DNA of 64,000 nt from Parelaphostrongylus tenuis (taxonomy: Eukaryota > Nematoda > Chromadorea > Rhabditida > Metastrongylidae), in assembly GCA_019055375.1 (NCBI GenBank), contig JAHQIW010005082.1, positions 124,001 through 188,000 of the forward strand, given 5' to 3'. The notes below the pieces were generated by a model that was not told the DNA's origin, made no database searches, and saw only the letters and a list, made by a program, of their open reading frames with translations. Positions 46,825 to 56,619 of the stretch are shown here, piece by piece. Positions within the stretch are counted from its first letter, which is position 1. Each line of letters opens with the position of its first letter. The translations under genes and the position numbers were made by a program.

Positions 46825-46920
46825 TGCTGGGTACGAGGAAACTCGGAGGCTGAAAATTCGGCATGCAATCAACATTTCCGGGAGCTTATGTGCTGCCCAC
46901 TGCACCATCGGGGCCCATGC
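46825..46920 (-). mobile_element. SINE S2-like
   Basis: The minus strand reads GGGCCCCGATGGTGCAGTGG GCAGC with a degraded B-box and no clear tail. Confidence 0.4.
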
Positions 46921-46929
46921 TCTGCCCTT

Positions 46930-48329
46930 CTCTCAGCCGTGTTTTAAGCTAGTCAAGGGGCACTGCCGCAAGTCCTTATTTAATTGTTTTCTGTAGCTGA
47001 TCTGTGAGGCACCAGTCATGAGGGAGTCCTTTCTGGGTCTTTCCCAGTTTTGCTTTTTCCTCCATCTGGTTATGATCACTGCTAATAAACCATTCGGAGT
47101 TGCTCCTCTTCCTACAAAGCTTGACAGCCACATATTATTTATAACAGAGTGATCACTAAAATCTGTTTGTTTTCCATTTTTGGACGATAATGTCTTAGAT
47201 CGATGACATTTGTATCTAGAATGTCTTACGCCATTTATAGGTTTTACTGGCGAACGCAACAGAAACGTACGCTTGGAATTAGGTTGGAACTCGCCCACGT
47301 GTTCAAAAAATTTTCTTTGAAGAAAAAGCGAGAATTGAAAAATAAAGTTGGAAGAGTGTCGTAGTGAGGTTTTCAATCGTCTGGCTAATACGAAGCGATA
47401 GAATGAACCTTGAATAGAAACTAACAAAATCTACAGATCTGTGAAAATAAAATGCGAGTTTATCACCAGAATCTAATTGAAGTTCCCATATTCGAAACTC
47501 ACAGAAGTTTCCTTCGCTTTTGATCTGCTGACGTTTGTGATTTACTAAAAAAAAAAACTGCGAGCTTCAAGCTTACGGGCGTTTGTATGAAGGTATTTCC
47601 CAGTTTATGTGCGTAGCGTAATGTCGACTCAGTCGCAAGAAATGATCATCATATAAACGATTGAAACGATAACCAGTAAATTTGAACACAAGATTCTCAT
47701 AGAAGGACGATAAGGAAAAAGATTTAAAATAAGAACAACCGCTGCTAAGGACGCAGGAATCGAAGAGGTCGCGACTTAAATACCACTTAGGAGTTTGTCA
47801 ATTGCAACACCATGATGATCGTTTCATAGCGCTCACATGGGACTTGACTTCATCTATAAGAGTCGGGGCGAAAATCAAAAATAGCTGTGTAACCGCTTGT
47901 TTTAGTAGGACGGTTATGTTGTCTCGGTGGTTCCAATTTCTGTAGTCATACGTACACTCTTGTTGGCGAATAACTTTAGGGCACATGATCTAGGTGATGT
48001 TGAAGTCGAACATTTGGAAAGGCTACAGCTACTTATCAAAGCTAGCAGCGTGGGTCTGGCGCACCCAAAGGGTCAATAAGAAATCAAGTGTACTGCACAG
48101 GTTGACAAAAAGGTAGCCTGTGACGACATTGGCGATAGCCGCCTAATGTGCATCATTCTGTCTTTCACGAGCTTTTCATTCGCTTATGTTACATGGGCGG
48201 CGATAAATTAACAGAATGTCATGCAAGAGAACAAAGAAGGAGGAGGAACAAAATCAACGAAAACAAAAACAATACACAGTTGTTGGCTTGTAGGACATCA
48301 CCAAGGTCGGAGCTCTGTTAACCGGTTAA
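46930..48329. other. stretch with no supported gene
   Basis: The minus-strand 164-codon frame at 46,933-47,427 has no recognisable motif and no splice context. The remainder is stop-dense. See rejected items. Confidence 0.4.
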
Positions 48330-48945
48330 GGTCCTGAGGGCCCAGGTAAGGCGTGTGTGGCCACATCCCCTGGCCCCGCCCCCGCCTATCGCGTCTGTCC
48401 TTTGATAGATGACCGTGATAGTAATTGGGATGATAGTGTTAAAGATGGTAGTGATAGTCATGGTAGTGATAGGGATTGTAGTGAAAGTGATCATAGTGAT
48501 AGTGGTGATAGTGGGAATGATAGTGATAGCGACAACGATAGTGATAGTGATAATGATGATCATGATAATGGTAGTGATGGTGATAGTGATAGTGATAGGG
48601 ACAGTGATAGTGATAATGATGGTTGTCATCATCATTAAAATTATTATCATTATCGCTATCATTATCACTATCACCTTTATCACTTTTATTGTGGTAGTGG
48701 TAATCATAATGACATCGATATGGTAATAATGATAATGGTAATGATGACGATAATGATAGCTATCACCATCACTACCATCATCACTATCAATATCACTGTC
48801 ACCATCATCACTAACACTATCATCCCAGTCACTATCACGATCACCTACCAAAAGATAGACGTGATTGGTGGAGGCGTGGCAAGGGAGTGGGGCAGATAAC
48901 CCTTCTGGGTTTTTTGGTCTTCAAACGGTTGAGTCATTAAGCCGT
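48330..48945. repeat. foldback element with inverted microsatellite arms
   Basis: From 48,410 to 48,640 the plus strand is a degenerate GATAGT/GATAAT array; from 48,641 to 48,845 it is the inverse (ATCACTATC, ATTATC). The outer flanks are also inverted repeats: CCTTTGATAGATGACCGTGA (48,399-48,418) pairs with the inverse of TCACGATCACCTACCAAAAG (48,835-48,854), and GC-rich CCCGCCCCCGCC pairs with the inverse of GGTGGAGGCGTGGC. A large hairpin of about 250-base arms is therefore possible. Open frames here on both strands (Asp/Ser-rich one way, Ile/Thr-rich the other) come from the repeat and are not genes. Confidence 0.7.
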
Positions 48946-49129
48946 TTAGTGTCATAGTGAAGAGTCCCCTCCAAAAAGTTTGTTAGGCCTTCTTGGTTTT
49001 CAGGTGTTTTAGTTACTGAAAGGTAATTGGCAGTTATCGACCGCTCAGCATCGTGTTCAAGTGCCTAAAGTTTACAAAAGCATTCAATTCTAAGCTTTAT
49101 AATATCCGCTAATGATTCTTTTCGGTTAG

Positions 49130-49420
49130 ACGGCACGGGAAGGAGAAGCGACCCCTTTCGTTGGACAGTGATTGCCCATTGCACTTTTCAGTAGCCGTTC
49201 GAAAGCATAAATCTCCGGCTAGTGCCCTAAGTGGCCGGTTTTTGAAGAAGGCCTTTCTAAAAACTATCGAGGAAAGAAAACAACTGTGTTTCACATACGC
49301 ATATTTCTCGTGGAACAGAGCTCTTCCTTTAGACTAATTGTAATCATTCGATAGCGTGAGATTCAAAAATTTCAACACTTAAGATTTCCTAAATTTTTAC
49401 TGCTTTTCTCGCAGTGTTAT
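49130..49420 (+). repeat. R4 repeat copy
   Basis: GTTCGAAAGCATAAATCTCC, GGCCGGTTTTTGAAGAAGGC and GAACAGAGCTCTTCCTTTAG in R4 order. Confidence 0.45.
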
Positions 49421-49445
49421 GATGTTTCAGATATACGCAAGAGAA

Positions 49446-49536
49446 ATGAGTGGTGAGTAAAAACCGACCTAAGATGGGAGCTGAACTCACGTTTCATCTA
49501 ATGCGAAGGCGTGTGTTACCACTACACCACCCAAGC
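49446..49536 (-). mobile_element. SINE S2
   Basis: Minus-strand GGTGGTGTAGTGGTAACACA head, CGTGAGTTCAGCTCCCATC, tail ACTCACCACTCATTTC. Confidence 0.55.
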
Positions 49537-49735
49537 ACGGTTTCGTTAGCACTAATTCTTCGATGTCTTTATTATAACTATCAACCACCATCCATTAGGA
49601 GGTTCGGTTGGGTAAGCACATATTGTTTCATAAACCTAGTTGAGCTGATAGCCACCGTGATATGTTATACTTATGATATCTTACATTTTTACTGCTTTTT
49701 CGCAGTGTTATCACGTTTCAAATATACCTAGGAGA

Positions 49736-49828
49736 ATTGAAGGGTAAACAAAACTCGGTCGCAAACGGGAATTTGACCTGCGTTTCACCCATACTAGCGG
49801 CGCATGTTACCATTACACCATCGAGGCA
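49736..49828 (-). mobile_element. SINE S2
   Basis: Minus-strand CTCGATGGTGTAATGGTAAC head and ACGCAGGTCAAATTCCCG. It forms an inverted pair with the copy 53 bases downstream. Confidence 0.5.
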
Positions 49829-49880
49829 ACGTTTCGCTACCACTCAATCTTCAATGTCTTTTATCACAGCAATCAAATGG

Positions 49881-49980
49881 TGACTGTGTGGTGTAGTAAC
49901 ACACCCCGGTATAGGTAAAACGCGAGTTCAACTCCCGTCAGATTTCGGATATCTGCTTACCACTCAGCTCTCCTAGGTAT
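49881..49980 (+). mobile_element. SINE S2
   Basis: GACTGTGTGGTGTAGTAACA head, GCGAGTTCAACTCCCGTC B-box, tail GCTTACCACTCAGCTCTC. Confidence 0.55.
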
Positions 49981-49984
49981 ATTT

Positions 49985-50420
49985 GAATTCCAGCGCTGTG
50001 TTTATTTTCTAAAAAGACAGCTGCAGCTCAGAAGGAAAGAGATTGGCTCATATACGTAGGCGTTTGTTTTTCAAGTAATTTACGGGCTTGACAGAGAAGC
50101 GCAGGTGGGGCTGCTCGTGGATTCACCACGGCGATTGATCGATAACGCTGAGATGGCTCACATCTAAAGTGCGATTATTGTTATTCAACTAAAAATTTTT
50201 TCTCCGCTTCAAAAAAAATTCCAGATAGGACGTATGATTCTAATACTCGCAGTTCTCCTCTACACGCTCATATGTTTTTCTTGCTTCTAGCGAAATGTAA
50301 CCGTCATAAAAATGAAAACGCGCCCTGGTGTGAAATATAATTTTTTTTCAAATGCTACAGCGGAATGAAGGAAGCATTTCTTCGAAAAAAAAAACATTTT
50401 TGGACTCACAATGTTTCAAG
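49985..50420 (+). repeat. R4 repeat copy
   Basis: TTCCAGCGCTGTGTTTATTT, ATATACGTAGGCGTTTG and CACATCTAAAGTGCGATTAT follow the family order, ending near an A-run at 50,384-50,394. Confidence 0.45.
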
Positions 50421-50670
50421 CTTTCAAATAATTACCAGCAGTCGAATGGAAATTTTTCGTCCAGCAAGGAAAATTCTTTCAAAAAACCCTTTACTATGAC
50501 TGAATTGTACCGTTCGTAGTTTTAGACAATTATATTATAAAAGAGAAACAGCTTCACCACCTTTAGAAAAATGAATGTTTTTGGGGCGTTCTTCTAATTT
50601 AGGCCTACTTGAATCCAAGCGTTTGCATAAAATTTGTTCTTTGCTTAGTATAAATAAAGAAAAATGTGTA

Positions 50671-50811
50671 ATGTTCTTGTATCTCTCAGTTATAATTGCT
50701 TTTATTTCAATTGCATTTCAAGTTGAGTGTGATGTTGAAGTCTGCGATTGCTCTGGACACATGCGAGTGTTCTATGAGTGGCTTCTGTCTACCATCTACA
50801 CTAAATTCTAA
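50671..50811 (+). CDS. candidate 46-residue secreted peptide
   Basis: The ATG at 50,671 starts a frame whose first 19 residues (MFLYLSVIIAFISIAFQVE) look like a signal peptide, followed by a Cys cluster CDVEVCDCSG and a stop at 50,811. TATAAATAAA lies 13-22 bases upstream of the ATG. It could instead be a first exon ending near 50,766, but the possible donor (GTGTTC) is weak. Small secreted Cys peptides are common in parasitic nematodes, but nothing here identifies a family, and the frame is short enough to arise by chance. Confidence 0.25.
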   Translation: MFLYLSVIIAFISIAFQVECDVEVCDCSGHMRVFYEWLLSTIYTKF

Positions 50812-52220
50812 AAACTTTACTCATCACAGCAGAACTCATTGCTTATCGTTTTGGATCAGTTTTGTTTGTTAAGGATTACTGAACGTACCTCCACGTCAAG
50901 TCAGATGACGACGACTTAAACTTTGATCTCAGTTGATTTCTTGTCCTATATATGGTCAACAAAACAGTCCATACAAGATTACTATCAACGGGAAGTGGAG
51001 CAGAATGTTCATACCTATGAAGTTCTTACTCGTTGACTAATTCCCTGCGCCATATAGAGCTAGAACTGCCTTCTACCGCACATCTCCCCATAAAACTCAC
51101 AACTACGCATCCAAGCTATTCACACTGCACTTCAAGAGGTCGCAACACTGTCAGAGCTTTGGTATATAATGACAGCGATTCCGTCAGAGTCGAAGCAGTT
51201 GACACATAAGTATTTATTTCGTTGAGGAGCTATTTTGGAGAGAACCCACGTAAACGGCAGTATAGGGAAAATAAGAATTTCCTCTTGATCACCGTGAACT
51301 GGGGAGAGAAGTGTGTAAAAATTGTCGATTGCAGGCAAGAAATTCAAACACTATTTAATAATCATTGCATACGGGACTTGTATATGATTAAATAAGTTAG
51401 AAAACATCAAACTAGAACTTTTTAAGCAAAATCCTGTCCAGACTTGGCTGGTAGATTAGGAAACGTACGACCAAGGCTACGTGTCAGTTGTCGGACGCTC
51501 ACATTGCTTCCCGTCACCACTTACGAATTGCTCTTACCATTTAGATGCTCGAAATGAAATGGGAACTGGAACTTGATTCTTCTGCGACGAAGGTGAAAAT
51601 AAATGTCAGCTGTGGAAAAACTTTGTAGGAGGTTCTAAATTGCTATAGAGAGATAGCATTATTAAAATTAGCTCAAAAAAAGTAGTCCAAAGAAGTGCCG
51701 CCGAGGTCTGTACTAATGTTCCGCTGTCATCCGTGATGTACATGAATGGGATCACTTAAACTTTCCGCCGATAATATGAAGATTGTAACGGAACGCCATC
51801 CTTTTACCTTCCACAATCATCCCTGGAAAAGTCGGCATCAAGCCTCTATTTGGGCTTCTGTTCTGCAATGTTCGGATAGCATGAAGAGCAAAGCGAGCAA
51901 GCATGAAGAGAAAGCATGAAGAGAGGACAGCTTCAAACCACAGAAAGCCCTCCAATTTTCTTGATGTTGGAACCTTTAGCTTATATGTAGTTCTTGCAGA
52001 CCATCACCAGTATCATTTGCCGTCCCTTTGAATGTCGTGTGTACTCAGGCGGGCACTAGTAAAGCTTCCACACCTCCGCATTATGTGTCAAAGTGGGTTC
52101 CCCTTGGTTGAAAGAAATTGCTGAGCACTATGTCTTTCTTCCAGGCTTTTCGTGAAGAAATCAGAACGTTGTGATGTCAGCTTTATAGCTGTGCTTTGAC
52201 ATCTCACATCCCTTATGAGA

Positions 52221-52580
52221 TTTTACTGTCAGAAAGAGAAAATCCCACACTAGTAGGAAACATCAGACTCAGTCATCCTACCTAAGAAAGTTGACCGACG
52301 AGATCTTCGTAACTATAGACCTATATGCTTATTGAGTGCATTCCAAACGCTCTTAACGAAGAATACCTCATTGTGCATATCAAGGACTTCTAATAAGGCA
52401 CAAAAATTTGAATAATCGGAGTTCCGACAAGGATTCTGCAGCACAAAACACATTCAAACTATGTCCACGATCACAGAAGCTGGTGGAGATCGTAAAACGT
52501 TCCTATCGCTGTTTTTTTTTTTCGACTATAGTGAAGCACTTCACACCACTTCACACCACCGTACGGGTCCTAAAATTCAA
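52221..52580 (+). mobile_element. RTE-type LINE, reverse transcriptase fragment
   Basis: One frame of 120 codons with three stops carries the RTE reverse-transcriptase core: VILPKKVDRRDLRNYRPICL followed by LLSAFQTLLTK, then EFRQGFCSTKHIQTMS and a phenylalanine tract before DYSEALHT. These match RTE blocks of the VLIHKKGDREDLRNYRPI, FRQGFS..DHIQT and FVDYEKAFD types. A run of ten T at 52,511-52,520 replaces the codons before the conserved FxDYxKAFD. Catalytic YxDD and the endonuclease were not found; the copy is dead. Confidence 0.8.
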
Positions 52581-52754
52581 TAATATTAACGCACGTCGAC
52601 CAGAAATTCAGAGTTTCGTAGTCGTCGGATCTCGTGCATTATTTAGTGGAATTTCCACTCATCTATACAGGGTACAGTCCTTGCGCTCGACACAAACTGG
52701 ACTTGCCCCAATAGCGTATCTTTGAATTGTCAGCTGAAAAAAAACAAATAGTTT

Positions 52755-53135
52755 GTTTCGAGTGGCTTCTTATGACCATAGCTCAAATTTCATCATGCCA
52801 AATAATCATTTTTGAGCCACGCATGCCATGTGATCTGTTAAAAAAGGGCTGACTTATCGAGCCCGATACACGTGTTCCGACCTTGCAGTCTCGTCAGTCG
52901 AGCAGTGTTCGGGGATAATTCACTGGGATCAGAGTGTAAAACGTTCATCGACGCTAACACCTAGTGTGGGGACTAGAGCACCCACATAGGTCTGGCAAAA
53001 GACGAGAAAGGGTAATTGCCAGATTGACGAGACTGCAAGGTCGAAACACGTGTATCGGGCTCTATAAATCAGTCCTCTTTTAACACACCACATGACAAGC
53101 GTGGCTCAAAAATGATTATTTGTCATGTTGGAAAA
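52755..53135. mobile_element. foldback MITE, most complete copy
   Basis: Same family as 28,640-29,013. It starts GTTTCGAGTGGCTTCTTATG, then ACCATAGCTCAAATTTCATC, has an arm with CGATACACGTGTTCCGACC, and ends in the inverted arm (GGTCGAAACACGTGTATCGG to TGATTATTTGTCATGTTGG). It lies just downstream of the RTE fragment. Confidence 0.65.
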
Positions 53136-53285
53136 AAGACAGATTTGCATGAGCTACACCTCACATAATATCTGCTATAGTTAAGTTGTTGATATAGTGA
53201 CAAATGTGTGTTGGAAAAACTCATGGTCATATGTGGAGTATGACATGGTAATGTTCTTGAACTGATTGTTTATGATTGACAAAAA

Positions 53286-53711
53286 GAACCACCACTTCCT
53301 CCACATGAGGACTTTCTGTATTATCATGAATCTTTACGCTTAGAATATCTTACGTCAAGAACCAAATTCTATTCATTGCAAAATGCTTCAGAGTTAGAAG
53401 AAATTGTGGAGGAAATAACACCCAATGAAGGATTTGATGTGCAAGTGACGAGATGCATTGCTTCGTTTGTGGCATAGTTATCCAACCTGCATCTGCAAAC
53501 TATGCATTTCGCGCCCGTAGCAGAATTGACTTTCGTGGCTCACTCTCTGCGTTGCGACTACATTTCCACTAGCGAAAAACGATTATCCTATCATTACGTC
53601 GCAAAAAATCATAGAGGCCTAGAGGAATCGCTCCTGGATCGTAGTCGGCGCAGATTAGCGCTTTCTCAAGACACTTTTATCATATGCGTTGGGGATATGT
53701 CGCTAACATAG
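53286..53711 (+). pseudogene. unrecognised coding-like frame with one in-frame TAG
   Basis: One frame stays open from 53,286 to the stop at 53,709-53,711 apart from a single TAG at 53,475-53,477. The first part reads EPPLPPHEDFLYYHESLRLE and contains LEEIVEEITPNEGFD; the second part carries a basic run (LDRSRRRLALS). The acidic, non-repetitive composition looks like coding DNA rather than a chance frame. There is no ATG before the TAG and the sequence before 53,286 is not a good acceptor. It lies 150 bases after a foldback MITE and about 700 bases after an RTE fragment, so it may belong to a transposon. No family recognised. Confidence 0.25.
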
Positions 53712-54320
53712 GGCATCCGAAAACGTTAGAAATTGCTATATAATTTTGGAATACGTGAAACAGGTAAAATGAAGCCTTGGACACAAATTCTTTGCGCTGA
53801 AACTGTAATTATCTCTCATCCAGCGATTTGGCCTTTCCTAATAAGAACTAAACTAGCCATTTTGCCATATGTCATTAACAGAGCAAAAAGATGCCCATAT
53901 ATGGGGTGTTTTACCGTTTCGAACACACTAATTAGTCGATCAGACATCATAATTTGAATACCCATTGTTGTTGGTAGTAAGTTACACTACTTAATCCAGT
54001 CAATCTGGCAACACTTAGTAGTGAGTTGCAATCCTTAAACAGGAGAAGATCAGTATGCAATACATAAATCGGTCAATAAACTACTTTCACTCCAACGATT
54101 GAGAGAGAAATTCATGAAGCATAACAAAAATGTGTAGTGATAGGACCAGGACTGTTTTCCTTCTCCAAATTTATCAGTGTACCGGTCACATGTTGTCTCC
54201 GTCACCGATAATTTACGGAAATAAGAGGAAGAGCTGATAATCAGCCTATAAAGAAAAAGTTTCTCAATATTGTACTTCTTAACAATCTTGATATTTTGAG
54301 CAAATAATAAATATTAAGAG

Positions 54321-54606
54321 CACATGTGGCGAAGTGGTTAGAGGTGCTACGTCGCGCATAAGGTCGATGATTCGATCTCGCCTCATGGCTCAGCAGACCA
54401 TCCATCCCTTTGGCACCGATAAACTGGTACTAGAAAGCTATCAGACTTGTGTGGGAGGAAAAACAGCACTTACTCGACACAGTGGGAGGCCACTGCGAGT
54501 CATTGTATCGTCCAGATATGCATTCAATCTCCTCAAAGAAGCTAAAATTGACGAATGCATGGCGCATCCCTTAGGGATTGATCAACGCCAACAGCATTTT
54601 ATCGTT
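54321..54606 (+). mobile_element. SINE S1, near full length
   Basis: The head GCACATGTGGCGAAGTGGTT AGAGG, B-box ATGATTCGATCTCG, body GGAAAAACAGCACTTACTC, and the complete tail GCGCATCCCTTAGGGATTGA TCAACGCC. The open frame over it (54,334-54,609) is a by-product. Confidence 0.65.
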
Positions 54607-54609
54607 TAA

Positions 54610-55465
54610 ATAGAGATCAAAAAGTATGAAGGCTATTACAGATACTTACATATTGAGCACATATCCGAAAGAGAAACACACATAGACGACACAAGACGTA
54701 AACTGAAGGCTACGTTGTCAGCAACGAAGCTGAGTTGCTTAACAGCGATATTTCCTGGGTAGGTAGCATTTGGAAAAAGGTTCCTTTTTCTCTCTCCTAG
54801 ATGAACACGAAAGTTAGCTTTCTTGTAACATCTCCTGAACAATGTTTAAAACAAGGTTTTGGACTGTTCTTTTCTTCAATTGAAACTTGCACGTGGTTGC
54901 TACTTCTCCTCTATCAAAACTTGGCCGCTGATAGAGGTGTTTGATTCTTCTCGATGAAGCTTTCACGAGACCACCTTACTTTCAACTGATTTCTCACTAT
55001 ATTTTCCCTCATTAACATTAGTTTTGTCATTGACAGAAGACACATGATAACATTGTTTTTCCTTAATTGAACTGCACTAATTAATCGAATAATACATCTA
55101 CAAATGAGTAGTTTTTCGTATTTCTCAATTTGCTCTAATTTCATACTATTAATTGGGTAAGAAAATAGAGTAAAGTAATATGTAATAGCTAAAATTTTTC
55201 TCCAATATAACATAAATTATCAAATTACCATAAATAAGAGTTCCATAATATAACAATAGATTTTGAAAGTTAGAAATATTCAAAGAATTCAGCCCTTCCA
55301 TCTATTGATCCTACGCTGCAGGATGAAAAACTTGCCTCTGAGGTAATAAGTCATTAGTATAATCTCTTGATATGACCTCTAATATGTCCAATACTGAAAA
55401 CGTTGGCATAATGATGTGCAGTACGCTGCGAAAACGTGTAAATGCACATCAAAACAATTCACAAA
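54610..55465. other. stretch with no supported feature
   Basis: Very AT-rich; the open frames (54,636-54,842, 54,914-55,213) are low-complexity and unconvincing. Confidence 0.45.
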
Positions 55466-55469
55466 CTAT

Positions 55470-55529
55470 ATAAGCTATATATACATGTACGTATATACCT
55501 CTATATATACATACACGCATATATACGTA

Positions 55530-55562
<33 letters not shown>
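55470..55562. repeat. alternating TA/CATA microsatellite
   Basis: TATATACATGTACGTATATA-like alternating purine/pyrimidine sequence ending in a pure AT run (about 55,535-55,560). It is likely cruciform- or slippage-prone. Confidence 0.75.
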
Positions 55563-55565
<3 letters not shown>

Positions 55566-55660
55566 GTCAAGTGATGCAAAACGTGAGACCCCAACGGGAT
55601 TGAACTCGCGTTCACCGGGATGAGAAAGTGTGGGCTCGCGTAATGAGAGCGTTTCCCCTA
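55561..55660 (-). mobile_element. SINE S2 adjoining an AT microsatellite
   Basis: Minus-strand GCGAGTTCAATCCCGTTGGG B-box and tail TTTTGCATCACTTGACAC; the 3' end abuts the (AT)n run at 55,535-55,560. Confidence 0.5.
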
Positions 55661-55893
55661 ACGACACCAATGAAAGCAATAACGGCAGCAGAATATTTAC
55701 GATGCAGCTAATGTTCATCACGATCATAACCTAATTTGCACAATCACTGCTAGAGCTTTGATGGATAATTTCGCTAATGAAAAACCGCTAAAAATAAAGT
55801 CCTCCTCCATAAATCTGCCTGGATGAATCCGTAGAGTGGTCTTTTCACATCAAAACTGCTCTACCTTTACTTTGTCACGTTAACTCTCTGATT

Positions 55894-56127
55894 GGGTCCC
55901 GCCGTGGCCATTTGATTAGATGCTCGTCGCGTACACTCTCCGGCAGTCAAGAAGAACTCCACACGGAACGCCACAGCCAGGCTACCCTCGTGATTGCAAG
56001 GAGACATGCTCGGCCTGTATTTTACGTCACTCAAGAAGACGAAAAAGCGATTCGAATGCTGGAAGTACTGGCATGTGCACGATGAAAATTGTGATAACAG
56101 GCCGTGTAAATAAATAAAATATAATAA
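55894..56127 (+). mobile_element. SINE, family S3
   Basis: It begins GGGTCCCGCCGTGGCCATTT and has a tRNA-like head with GATGCTCGTCGCG. The body contains GGAACGCCACAGCCAGGCTA and AAGAAGACGAAAAAGCGATT, and it ends in an AATAAATAAAATA-type tail. It shares this body with 63,693-63,952 and with neither S1 nor S2. Confidence 0.6.
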
Positions 56128-56259
56128 CTCTCTGATTTATAAGGACTGATAAAGAATTTTGATCAAATGGTGTTGTCTAGTTAAACACTCTGCTTACACG
56201 GACTATAACAACTTAAGTGGGTTGTTTGAGAAATTGAGCACTAAAAAGTGGTGACTTAC

Positions 56260-56367
56260 TACTTATGATGTTCTTATAAAGCTCAGCGAGGATCTCTGGT
56301 GCTGCCCACAAACAATCTTCATGTGCATTGGTACCATGACTGCTTTTGAATTTGATGAGTTGCAGGT
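56260..56367 (-). CDS. single kinase-like exon (W-A-A-P-E-I motif)
   Basis: Reading the minus strand from a TCCAG acceptor (56,368-56,372) to a strong GTAAGT donor (56,259-56,254) gives 35 whole codons with no stop. The exon carries LQLIKFKSSHGTNAHEDC followed by LWAAPEILAELYKN. Tryptophan two residues before A-P-E is the P+1-loop signature of protein kinases. LWxAPExL is typical of the kinase-homology domain of nematode receptor guanylate cyclases, where the preceding residues are the activation segment. No neighbouring exon with the catalytic loop or a DxYSFG helix was found, so this is an isolated relic or one exon of a gene with long introns. Identification rests on a short motif. Confidence 0.3.
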
Positions 56368-56619
56368 CTGGACCGTGTCTTGAGCATTTAATGAGTTACA
56401 GGTACTGCAACTGGTTTGAGATTGCCCTAAGCAAAAAAGCAAAGTGGTCAATGCCTCTTGCCCAGACCTCTGTAAGCTGCAAGGCAAATGATTGACTGCT
56501 GTCCTCCCCACGATTGATGTATAAAACCGAAAACCAATAATAACAAAGCGTGGCAAATAATCCGGGCTGTACGGGTTTTCCTTGAGAAATGCAAAAAAAA
56601 ATGATTCCTGCAAATTTTT

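Noticed and set aside
46933..47427. 164-codon minus-strand frame
   Set aside because: No recognisable motif, no splice or start context, and a frame of this length is expected about once by chance in a window this size.
48318..48851. 177-codon frame on the minus strand, and Asp/Ser-rich frames on the plus strand
   Set aside because: They are translations of an inverted GATAGT-type microsatellite; composition and frame follow the repeat unit.
51752..51955. Minus-strand frame with RSPNRGLMPTFPG, vaguely like an alpha-mannosidase (GH47) loop
   Set aside because: The similarity is confined to a handful of residues; no catalytic Glu or DSFYEY block and no neighbouring exon.
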